The notes under the pieces: generated by a model
The model's input: only the letters and a program-made list of their open reading frames with translations
Told to the model about the DNA's origin: nothing
Database searches by the model: none
Source: Roridomyces roridus
Taxonomy: Eukaryota > Basidiomycota > Agaricomycetes > Agaricales > Mycenaceae
Assembly (NCBI GenBank): GCA_029378245.1
Contig: JARKIF010000389.1
Location: 1 to 22,459, forward strand
Reading direction: 5' to 3'
Length of the DNA stretch: 22,459 nt
Shown here: one piece after another, positions 9,272 to 18,700 of the stretch
Layout of the letters: the number at the start of each line of letters is the position of its first letter
Numbering within the stretch: position 1 is the stretch's first letter
Made by a program: the position numbers and the translations under genes

Positions 9272-10686
9272 CTAAATGTCCATGGCCAAAGGGTCGGGCG
9301 ACCCGCCGCGCATCTCTTCGCTCTTGCTGAAAGTAATCGACCTGGACCTGGACTTGACAGGCGTAGCAAGGACCAAAGTGACACCTTCCCTCGCTCGTAT
9401 CGCAGCCAGCCTAACCTCCTCTGCTTTAGCCTTTTCCTCCTCCTGCTCCTTCTCCCGCTGCAGCTTACGCTGCGCCTCGACAGACTTGTCATCCCGTTCG
9501 CGAGGCTTGAACGCACGCTTCATGCTGACCTCCCGTGTTAACACGCGCCTCTTCGCGCCGACGCTCCCCTCACGTTGTTGCTCCCGCTCCCGTTCCTGTG
9601 CCAGTGTGATTGAAAGAGAGCGCGACCGCGAGCGGACGGGTTCTTCGAGCGTCTTGCGTGAGAGACCAGCAGACGGAACGCTTTTGGCGGGTAGGTCGGG
9701 GGATGTGGCGCGTTGCTGCTCGTCTTCTGAGCCCTCCGAGTCGGAGAACGGAGAATGTGGGAAGACCTTGGACCTAAGGAGCTCGACTTGGTCAGGCAGG
9801 GTTGCTTTGAATCTGCTCTACCGATGAGAGACGGAAACGGAAACGAGGGGTAAGATTTTGCTTACCGAGGCTCGACCACATCCTCGCAAAACACCTGCAT
9901 CCAGTCGCGGTCGCGACTACGGTGCAGCAGCCCTTCCTCTAGACTTTTAGCCAGCTGCCACGTCGACAACTTGTCCATGAACGCCTCGAGTCGGTCTTCG
10001 AGTGACGCAGGGGGCGGTTCTACCTTCCGCCGCTTCCTACTCGGCGAGGAAGCCTCAGGGGGAGGCAGGGCAGCAGGGAGCGATAGCTTGAGCATGTAGA
10101 GCAGTATCTGTATCTGAACCCTTTATGTACCTACATCAGCGTGGGCCGCAATTTCAGAGAATGCAATGCAAATGCCAAAACTCACTCCCTGCGTTCCATC
10201 CTCTCCATCCACGTCGTTCTCCACGTCTCATTATGCCACGGTTCATCCTCGTCCCCCTCGCTCTTCTCATGCGCGACAGCGTACCACATCATGCTCTCCT
10301 CCTCCTCGCCCTCGCCGCCCCCATTAGCGAGTATTCGCGGCAGCTCCTCGTGGTACTTGTTCTTCACCATCCTCGTTGTCGACAGCAGCCGCTCCAGGAG
10401 CTCGTGTAGGGGTTGATGTTGGACGACGCGCAACAAGGACGGCACGAAAAGCCCAAGAGGCATTATAGACTGTCGACAAAAACGCAGTCAGCTCGCGAAA
10501 CCAAGCTAGTCATCCACGTACCTCGGGGAGCCACAAGAACTGGAAATACGTCCGCGCCGTAAAATCCTCGCCAGATTCGGGCGTCTTGAGCACCAACGGG
10601 TAATCTTGCGAGATGGATTTTTCTTGGGTGGCATTCCAAGGCACCCTGGGATCGGGGATATGATACTGAAGTGTCTGGACAGCCAT
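9272..10686 (-). CDS. Sld3-like DNA replication regulator
   Basis: Sld3 (Treslin-related) brings Cdc45 to the Mcm2-7 helicase at origins and is activated by S-phase CDK phosphorylation. Exons on the minus strand are 10686-10522, 10469-10186, 10120-9866 and 9812-9272. They join in frame to 414 aa. Features resembling basidiomycete Sld3-type proteins: N-terminal VPWNATQEKSISQDYP, FQFLWLPE joined to SIMPLGLFVPSLLRV, the helix SLEDRLEAFMDKLSTWQL, then RDWMQVFCEDVVEPR. The C-terminal half is charged and Ser/Pro-rich, with KVFPHSPFSDSEGSEDE, REVSMKRAFKP and a Lys/Glu coiled-coil-like stretch. It ends near VLATPVKSRSRS, a possible CDK-type site (ATPVK). Junction 10186/10120 is fixed by the frame and uses a CATAAAG acceptor.
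The family name rests on recalled motifs; the gene's intactness is seen directly. A later start than 10701 is preferred because MAVQTLQ begins the conserved part. Confidence 0.62.
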
Positions 10687-11089
10687 TATACGCGTCGTCA
10701 TAGACGCGCCGACGCGATGAAGGTCGTTGAGGACAAGTACAAGAAGGGGAGAGTCAAGACGCGTTTTGTCGGAGTTTGAATTCTTTCGGTCATATGATTT
10801 CATTGATTCTCGATTGTAGACAACTTTACTGTAATGCAATGGTACAAAGTATGCGAGTTAATTTATGAAAGCAATGGAAAAAGAAAGGAAGACTAAGAGT
10901 TGAAAAACCAAATCCAAGGAACCAGCGCCCACCAATTGACGATAGTTAAAACATTAAAAAACACACATTGCGCTCCGTGCCACAGCGCGCGTAATCCTGG
11001 CTTCGAGGACACGTCGCACGGTCGCGCACGCGCTCTGCGTTTCGCAGCAGACGCGGCTTCCAACTTACCGAGCCATGCCAACAAGCCGG
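10687..11089. other. Tandem intergenic region with an open frame ending in a hydrophobic tail
   Basis: Lies between the RNA-binding gene (its 3' side) and the Sld3-like gene (its 5' side), both on the minus strand. A minus-strand frame, different from that of the RNA-binding gene and overlapping its last about 125 bases, stays open from about 11214 to 10893. It ends in a Trp/Phe-rich segment (VLTIVNWWALVPWIWFFNS). It has no clear ATG; a splice variant of the upstream gene is conceivable. Otherwise nothing is recognised. Confidence 0.4.
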
Positions 11090-13162
11090 CTAGGTAGACC
11101 CTGTCGAGCCAGTCGTAGAGGGCAACCGATTGGAATTGGTCGTCGTGGACTCGGCCGAGGGCAGCCGCAGCGGCGGGGGCCGCTTTCCCTTCATCGGGGA
11201 CGGCGGTGGTTGGTCAGACGAATGCCGCCGTGCACGTTCGGTCCCGTTGACTGGGGACGTCGAATCCTCCTCCGCCTCATCAGGCGTCTTGACTTCGAGC
11301 ATCCCGAGACTCTGCTGTCTCTGAGACTCTTGCACCTCCTCCGCTGCGCCCCTCTCGCTTTCTCGATCCTCCTCCTTTTCCTTCTCCCCTTTCATAATCT
11401 CCCTCTCCACGCGACCTTCATTCCCATTGGCCCTCGGTGGCGCCTGCGCTGGCGGGAAATCAAAGTAACCCTTTGGCTCCTCGAGTATGTGCATCCCAAA
11501 GAATCCGGGACTCCCACCGGGAGCAGCAGCAGCGGGGTAGTGATACGGCGAGTGTGCATGTGGCGGTGCATGCAGCGGCTGGCCGACAGGCGCGCCGTAC
11601 ACAGTTCCTTCGCCAGCACGGCCCCAAAACGCACCAGGGGATAAAACCGTTGCGGGGCCCATGCCGCTAAGCCCGGGACTCGGCATCGGAAGAGGGTGGG
11701 CGGAGAGGAAATAAGGTGGGAATGCAGGAGAAGTCGGTGTCGCGAGGGGTGTCATGTTGAGGAAGTGCGCTAGAAGTAGAAGGATTAGATGCAGAAAATA
11801 GCCATACGGAGCACTCACCATGCGTTGGCGTACCTAGCCCCATGCCAAAGTATCCCCCTGCTGGTTGTCCTGGCTGCTGATTCATTTCCATCCCCGCAGG
11901 CTGTGGAGGTCCTAGCGGCGTTCCCAGTGGTACAAAGCTGAGACTAAATGGAGGCATGCTAGGCGTAATCGGCGGTAATCCCGCTGGCGTCAGGGTGTAA
12001 GCCAATGGGTGGAATCCGTTTGGAGATGTAACGTCAGCAGGGTTTGGCATGGGCAGTGCAGGTGGCGGGGGGAGCGCGATAGGGCCAGGGTGGTGTGGGT
12101 GTGGGGAAGTAGGACTGCGCTTCGCCGTGCCCGGCCGGCTGTTAGGGTAGATCCCCGAAACAGGTTCTAGCGTAGTTGGAGCGTTTGTCTGCTCGGGTGA
12201 CTGCGAGTCGATCCGGGATGACGAGGATTGTGGTAAAGGAAGCTGAGGAAGCTGATGGGGTGGAATGGGACTCGACTGCAGCGGCGCCTCCAATCCAAGC
12301 TGCAGATGCTGTAGCTGCGCCTGTAGTTGCGGCAGAGCAGACTGGAACGGCTGTTGGTCGAAATCGAGTAGCCTGGAATGGATGGGTTGTGGTACGAGCA
12401 AGTCGTGGAACCCGAGACCACTCAGGCTCAAGTCGAATGCCTGCTGCCCCTGCGAGAACTTGTCGTAGTGTACTTTGAGAGTACGGCCGTTGTACTCGTA
12501 GCCCGAGAACATGCCAACGGCGCGGTGGGCATCTTTTTCGGTGGCAAAGACAACAGTGCCAAAGCCCCTCGACCGGCCATCCGGACCGAGCGCAACATCA
12601 GCTCGGACGATGGTGCCCGCCTGGCGAAAGAGGTCTTTAAGGTCTTGCCACTGAACGTGGAATGGCAGCTACAAAGAGTCAGAACGGCACCATCAAAAAG
12701 CAGAGAAAACAGTCTGACATTGCCGACAAAAAGATTTCGCCCTATGGGTGCATACTCCTCCTCGATCTCCGGAAATGGCTGGTCAAAGTCGCGGACACGG
12801 TCTGCTCGGACCTCCAGGATGCGCCCCTGCCAGGAGTAGCCACTGAACATATCGACTGCCCGACCTGCATCCTCGGCGGTAGCAAGTAAGACGGTGCCAT
12901 ATCCCCTGGAGCGGTTATCGGGTCCTAGTGAGACGTCTGCACGGAGGACTGTGCCTGCACGGCGGAAGAGGTCCTTGAGGTCCTGCCAGCGGACACGATA
13001 GGGTAGATTGGCAACGAAGAGTTGTGTGCGGGTGTCCCGTAGTGGCAGAGTTCGGGGGTCGTTCTGGGCGGCCTGGGTGGCGGCGTAGATGACGGCCTCG
13101 ATGTCGTCGTTGGACGGAGTGGGCGGTGTAGGAATTGGGCTGGCCGCGGTGGTTGTGGCCAT
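11090..13162 (-). CDS. Two-RRM RNA-binding protein (hnRNP-M/Gbp2-like)
   Basis: Exons 13162-12719, 12668-11819 and 11769-11090 join in frame to 657 aa. RRM1 is at about residues 47-122 (RNP2 LFVANL, RNP1 RGYGTVLL). RRM2 is at about 143-216 (RNP2 LFVGNL, RNP1 RGFGTVVF). The two share long near-identical stretches (WQDLKDLFR, RADV.LGPD, MFSGY), so they look like an internal duplication. The intron 12669-12718 splits RNP2 of RRM2, which confirms the junction. After RRM2 comes a long Pro/Gln/Leu-rich region (QLQAQLQHLQLG, PIALPPPPALPMPNP) and an acidic/Ser-Thr-rich tail. Tandem RRMs of this kind occur in fungal poly(A)-RNA export and silencing-type proteins such as Gbp2/Hrb1; the exact orthologue is not certain. 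It is divergent from regulator B, with 227 bp between start codons. Confidence 0.85.
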
Positions 13163-13389
13163 TCGTAAGGAGTACCCGCTCGCTCCACTCGACCATAGAC
13201 GTCACCCGATCACGTATCTTTTTACCCCACATCACCACACGAAGCGAAACAAAGTCTTGAGCAAGCCAAAGGCCATTCCCCGGGACTAGGATCGAGGGAG
13301 AGCATATCTCGGGTCTACCCAGCATCAATCACACTCGACTTTTGCGTGAATTGGTGCCAAGTCTAGGCCAGTGACATCCATCTCAACTC
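13163..13389. promoter_or_regulatory. 227-bp divergent promoter region
   Basis: Holds the 5' regions of both the RNA-binding gene (minus) and regulator B (plus). I saw no clear TATA box and no repeated motif. Confidence 0.4.
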
Positions 13390-16261
13390 ATGGCCACCAA
13401 ACGTCCCAAGAGGGGCGGAGGATCTTGCAGCAGATGCAAGCAACGGAAAATTCGATGTAAGTAAAACACAGGACGAATAAATCTAATTTGCAGCCAGGCG
13501 ATATTGGGCAAATTCCCGGAAACTCCAACTGTTCCGCTTGCATTTCATCCGACGCCGAGTGCATCGTCTCCGTCAAGCCGGCCCCAGTAAGTTAAGCTCA
13601 CAACTGCTGGGGAGTTGTATGAATTGCAACTAGGACATAACGCCCCAAGCCCACGTTGCAGAGCTCGTGTCGCAAGGCACATCATACATTCCAGACGCAG
13701 ACCTTCGGCGGATCCTCCTCGAAGTAGCCCAATATGCCCGCAGTCTCGAGAAAACAGAGTCTCCTCCATGGCCAACAACACAAGAGTCTGCACAGTCTGA
13801 AGACCAGCTTGATATGTTCAAAATCATCAAGCAATTCGACAGCATGAAACTCGACCCAGATCTCATGCCCTACTTTGGCAGAACCAGCCACCTGGAATTG
13901 GTCAACGCTGCCAAGGAAGCTCGCGACGGTCCAGAATCGCTGCCGCTAGGCCCCTCTAAGCGGATGCACCTCTGGCTAACACCGGTGAGTTGTTTCAACC
14001 GACCATTACTATTTTTTTTCACATAAGTTTCAAGTGGGAACGAGACTACCTAACGGCCAAGCAAGAGCCGCCCCTGCAAACATTCCCCGACCCCGATCTC
14101 CTCGAATCCCTGGTATCGCTATACTTTACCCGCATCAACCCCATCCTGCTCCTACTACATCGCCCGAGCTTTGAACAATCCCTCGCCTCCGGTCTACACC
14201 TCACAGACCATCACTTTGGCACCACAGTCCTGTGCGTATGCGCCCTCGGAGCGAAATCAAGCGACGACCCCCGTGTCCTTCTCGAGGGTACTTCTGGATT
14301 GAGCGCAGGATGGAAATACTTTGAACAACTCCAGCCGCTCCAAAAATCCCTCGTATTTCCCATAACGCTGTATGAAGCACAGACTCTCTGCGTGCGTGGT
14401 CCCTTCATACCTTTATATTACTTGCCAGTCGTTGAATTTCTAGTACAGCTATCATTGTGCTACCTCCAAACCTCCTCCCTCACACACGGGTGTTGGACGC
14501 TCATCGGCACGGCTTTACGCTATGTGCAAGAAATCGGAGCGCACAGACGGAATCGATTTGCGAATAAACGCGTCGCGGAGGCGTGGAGGCGCGTTTTCTG
14601 TAATCTTCTCCCTCCCCTCTCTATTCGTATGATAATGACTGACGTCGGCAGGGCTGCTCGTGGGCATGGACATCCTCGCAAGTGCTATCACCACTCGGCC
14701 CTTGGCTACTGCTATCTCCGAGTGGGTAATTCATTACCTCTCTATTAATCAGAATTAATGATACCCAGTTATGACGTTGACTTCCCTGCCGACTGTGACG
14801 ACGAGCAGCCACCGGGGAAACCTTCCCCCGCGGCGTATACTATTGCGTATCTCAGGCTCATGCAGATACTCGAGATGGCCCAGCGGACCATCGTGAGTTT
14901 TCAACTTATGCCATATGGGATGTACATACTGAAAGCAATCGCGATTATTTAGTATTTGGTGAAGGAGAATGACAAACCTGAAGGATGGCCGCGGAGTGCG
15001 GTCGTTGCCGTTGAGTAAGGAATCAGGATATCTGCTGCGTCCTTGCTTGAATCTTGATCATTCACAATCATAAACAGCTCTGCGCTCAATGCATGGCTCG
15101 ACACGATACCTGATCACCGTACGAATTCTTTCCACATTTACATGTAGCTGTCAAGATCTAACCCTACGTGGTCTATAGTGCGTTGGGATCCACACATCGA
15201 AGACCCGGTCTTCGCGATGCAGAGCGCGATGCTTTATGCGCGGTACTACGGCGGTGCGTAATTATAACTCCTCACTTCCCGGGAGCTTGAGATTCCAATG
15301 GCAATCAATCAATAATCCGAATTCAGTGCAGATCCACATCCACCGGATATTCCTTCCGTCTCCGACAAACAAGATGCAACCGTCTTTACATGTGCGATTA
15401 ATCGGTGTTGGCTGAGACGCCGCATTTCTGAAGTATACTACTACTAGGACTACCCCTCGCTTGCTATATGTGCGAGCTCCGCCCGCGCTTGCAGTCATGT
15501 TATGAACACGCTCGTATCCCGTGGGATTTTCTGCTACCCCCATATTCTGGTATGTACTTACTCATATGCATTTCTCAACTTACAATGAATTAACTGCTAA
15601 TGGAATTGACGTAGAACGCGGTATTCGACTCCTGCGCAATCCTCCTCCTCCACGTCTGGCGCGGGCACCAGGGCGGCGTTTCAGTAGACCGGATAAAGTG
15701 CATGCAGGATGTCGAGTTGTGTCTACGGGTGTTCAAAGTGTATCAAGTTCGGTGCGTTTACTCGGTCCTCTTTTCAATCCATGAATGGTTCAGGCCAATG
15801 CGTATGATAGGTGGCCGGTTGCAGGCGCTTTACAGTACGTGGGCCGAACTTTTCTTCCAGACAAGTAACTTGACCTTTGCAGCGACACGATCCTTCAGCT
15901 CATGGGTACGACGAATTTGCAGTTAGATGTCGATGTCGACGCTGTTGAGAATCCGCTGAAACGCACGGCCGAGGAGACGGATTTGCATTCAACCAACAGT
16001 GTGGATCCCAATATGCTCTTCAACTCGCTTCCCATGCACACCGAGGATTTAGGTGCGATGCCTGTTTACGAGCCGTTCAACTTGGGTACCGGTGTTTGGG
16101 GTGATTCCGAGTGCGTATACTCGATCACCCGTTGTGAAATTAAATTCATGCTCACGCTGAACTATAGATGGGTGGATGCACACGATTGGGCCGGTTCTTT
16201 GACGAGTGTGGAGGAGCTCATGTCCATGTTGGATAAATCCACGCCAGGGGTGGATCATTAG
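13390..16261 (+). CDS. Zn2Cys6 fungal transcription regulator B
   Basis: A nuclear zinc-cluster regulator with a fungal-specific transcription factor domain. Sixteen exons: 13390-13456, 13498-13586, 13634-13984, 14035-14391, 14449-14599, 14652-14721, 14769-14892, 14953-15014, 15078-15118, 15179-15253, 15327-15391, 15448-15549, 15615-15737, 15794-15834, 15883-16110 and 16168-16261. They join without a lesion to 679 aa. The cluster is CSRCKQRKIRC joined by splicing to DIGQIPGNSNCSAC..C (CX2CX6CX10CX2CX6C, residues 13-44). The first acceptor must be the second AG (13497), which restores the third Cys. The regulatory domain shows LYFTRINPILLLLHRPSF, CWTLIGTALRYVQEIGAHRR, WLLVGMDILASAITTRPLA and YDVDFPADCDDE. 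The C-terminus is acidic, as in activation regions. An Agaricomycete-specific family with unknown target; position next to the secreted-protein/GH79 group makes local control possible but unproven. Confidence 0.9.
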
Positions 16262-16462
16262 AGATAGGAGTTTATCAAATAGTGATCTCCCTTTCTAAAC
16301 CACCATCTACTGTGCGCGTAATTGCAGATGCAACACCCTTTCATCCCTTGGCCTCGGCCATCACGCTGCTCGTGATTTTGTTCGAACTGCAAGTGATTCC
16401 CGTTGATCAAAATAATTTCAACCGTGGGAACATAGGTTCAACTTTGTACAAATAAGCTACAA

Positions 16463-16885
16463 TTAAGAAGTAGCGGTGGCTCCGAGCGACTCGGCGACGT
16501 CAGTCGTGAAGAGGGTGGCGGTCGTCCCGTCCGTCCAGGACTACCACAAAAATCAGTGTTTTGAACCAATGATTGACCGTAGAAAACGTACGCAGACAAG
16601 GCGGACCTCGGTGTCGGCGTTATTTCCAGAGAAGTCCCCGGCCTCGACCAAGTCGGTCTGGAGAGTCAAGCCAGCAGCGACGGCGGGTGCCCAGCTGTCG
16701 CAAGCGGTCTCGAAGCTGCGCAAAAAAGATCAGTCGGTCGCGTCAGAGTAAATGGTCGCCACCTACGAGGAGGTAAACGCATCGACGGTGGTTCCAGCAG
16801 GGATGGTGAACAGCAAGCGGTTGTCGGCGGCGCGGACGAGGCCGAAGCTGGCGAGGGCGATGGAGAGGAGAGTGGTGAATTGCAT
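16463..16885 (-). CDS. Small secreted protein
   Basis: Exons 16885-16767, 16715-16592 and 16540-16463 join in frame to 106 aa. Residues 1-19 form a clean signal peptide (MQFTTLLSIALASFGLVRA, then ADN). The mature part is short, acidic and Thr/Ala-rich with only two Cys (TACDSWAP and RLVCSW), which could form one disulphide. Central motif: LVEAGDFSGNNADTEVR. I do not recognise a named domain. Size and secretion resemble the small secreted proteins that Agaricomycetes make during substrate colonisation or host contact. Both introns are 51 nt with good signals, so the model is well supported. A TATA box lies upstream. Confidence 0.85.
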
Positions 16886-16941
16886 TTTAGGTTCTGGTTT
16901 TGGGAGTTGGATACTGAGGAATTGAGTGCAGAGTACTACGG

Positions 16942-16949
16942 CTTATATA
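16942..16949 (-). promoter_or_regulatory. TATA box of the small secreted protein gene
   Basis: TATATAAG on the minus strand, about 60 bp upstream of the ATG at 16885, a normal distance for a strongly regulated fungal promoter. A CCCCGC element, a core match to Mig1/Cre-type catabolite repressor sites, lies about 15 bp farther upstream. Confidence 0.6.
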
Positions 16950-17619
16950 CCGCTCGAACCACCCCGCCAAGGGCAGTTTACGCCGTGATCTGAATCTATG
17001 GAGACGATAGTCGGACTTGATGATGACGAGAATTGAACGGAAACGAAGGCAGGTTCGTGGTGTTGATCATACCTTGGTGTGATGCCATGGGGATTCCACT
17101 TTTTCAATAGGCATCCCGCTAACATGCGGGATTTATAATAGGTAATACGTACGTCGCTTGGCGTCGCGTCTCATCCCAACGGTCATCGTGGTTTAGAGCT
17201 TCCAATTCTTCACGCGGTACGGTATCATCGACGCGGCCAGGGGAGACCGTTTGATCGATTGTTCAACGCATAGGCGGGCCAAGTGTATCAGAGTCTGTCG
17301 CGGCGGATCGCCCGAGTTTTGCGGTCAGTGCCAGCCCTGAGTCGGAAGGCCTGCAATTGCTTCCGGTGCTCCAATTGAAAAGGCAATGTGCTCTGAGATC
17401 TTTCGAAACGCGCGGGTTGGTCAGCATGCCGAATCAAGCACTCATCTGATTGTTCAACTTTGGACGGTGTTCCGATTTCGAGCTCAACACTTGGTAAGAT
17501 ACCTCGGTCCTCGGCGGGATACAATTTGCTGAGAAACGCGTTTGTCAGGGGGACGCGTGTACCCTCTACCCTGGCATATAACAAGCTCATGGGCTTTCTC
17601 AAGTCCCCATCGAAATCCA
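16950..17619. other. Divergent promoter region, secreted protein and NmrA-like gene
   Basis: About 735 bp separate the two start codons. Apart from the TATA box and the inverted repeat listed here, I saw no gene or repeat. Open frames in it lack any family feature. Confidence 0.6.
17113..17132. promoter_or_regulatory. Perfect inverted repeat ATCCCGC-N6-GCGGGAT
   Basis: Seven-base arms around a six-base centre. It contains CCG and CGG facing outward, the half-sites read by Zn2Cys6 proteins. It sits in the shared upstream region of two divergent genes. A hairpin or chance palindrome is the alternative. Confidence 0.4.
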
Positions 17620-18661
17620 ATGTCCACTACTCAAACATACACGTCCTTCGCCGTCATCGGAGCCGGAACAATCGGTCTACCCATCCTCGCCGCCCTCGCC
17701 ACGACGCCGAACGTTTCGGTCATTCTCATCACCCGTCCCTCCAAGGATACCAAGTCCATTCCCGTTCCAGTCCCCGTTGTGCAGGTGGACTACAACTCGC
17801 CTCAAGCCCTCGCCTCCATCTTCCTGGCCCATAAAGTTCAAGTGGTCCTCTCGACGATTGGGCCCGCTGGATCAGGAGCTCAGGAATGTTTCGTTGAGGC
17901 TGTCAAGCTCGCGCGGGAGAGTGTAAAGCTTTTCGTACCGTCTGAATATGGATTCCCCACGGATGGGGAGAAGCCCGGAGAGGGGATGCTGGGAGAGAAG
18001 CAGCGGATTGCAGGTCGGAATCAACTTGCCTTTTTCAACTCGAGCTTACTGACCGGCTCGTAGATGTTTTGCAAGAAGTTGGTATACCTTCGGCCAGGTT
18101 TTTCGTGCGCTTCTTCGCCTTGGTTCATAAATTGAAGTTGATCAGTTTGACAGACTGGTCTCTTCATCGAATGGGTCCCATGGCTGTTTGGCTACGATCC
18201 CAAGAACAACGACGGCACCGACAAATTCACCATCGTAGGAACGGGGGGAAACGCCCCTCTCACTCACAGCAATCGAGGACATCGCAGGTATTTGCTCTCC
18301 CTCTCGACCCTTTTGTGTTCTGAAACTCGCAGGGTTCGTCGCATACGTCCTGACAACCCTCCCTCCCTCCTCCCTACAGGATAAAGTCTTCCGCATCCAG
18401 GGCGACCGTGCTACCCCGAAGGAAATAGCTGCGCTCTTCAATGCACCGATCGAGTACAAGAACGGCATCGAAGGCCAAGGCGAGATGGGCGAGTTCAAAA
18501 CCATCTGTTCTCTGTCGTTGAGTCGGGGGCGGGGAGTACAAGGTTGGGATTCCAAAAATCAACGGGAACGAGAGGGAGAGAACCAAGCCGGGAGTGCGAA
18601 TGGATTCTGGGCGGGACATGCATGGCGGACGGTCAGTGGCGTGTATGACATTAGCATTTAA
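17620..18661 (+). CDS. NmrA-like NAD(P)-binding protein, frame-broken
   Basis: A Rossmann-fold protein of the NmrA/isoflavone-reductase type: an atypical short-chain dehydrogenase acting as reductase or redox-sensing regulator. Exons 17620-18013, 18064-18104, 18154-18287 and 18333-18661; about 298 aa if the frame were continuous. N-terminal nucleotide motif VIGAGTIGLPILAAL, then VVLSTIGPAGSG, LFVPSEYGFPTDG, FFTGLFIEWVPWLFGYDP, and late AGSANGFWAGHAWRT. The G6 run at 18243-18248 carries one base too many: before it the frame reads DKFTIVG, after it LTAIEDIAG. In exon 4 a short stretch (about 18501-18545) reads in the wrong frame between two compensating single-base changes. It may be a pseudogene or carry consensus errors. 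It converges on the GH79 gene with 39 bp between stop codons. Substrate unknown. Confidence 0.75.
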
Positions 18662-18700
18662 ATCGTCAGCAGGGTATCGAACACAGAGAGTCCTAAATCA

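Noticed and set aside
13457..13497. Loss of the third zinc-cluster Cys in regulator B
   Set aside because: Using the second AG at 13497 as acceptor restores the Cys and the full CX2CX6CX10CX2CX6C pattern.
15738..15793. Frameshift in regulator B after KVYQVR
   Set aside because: An earlier donor (GTGTAT at 15738) keeps the frame and the expected length.
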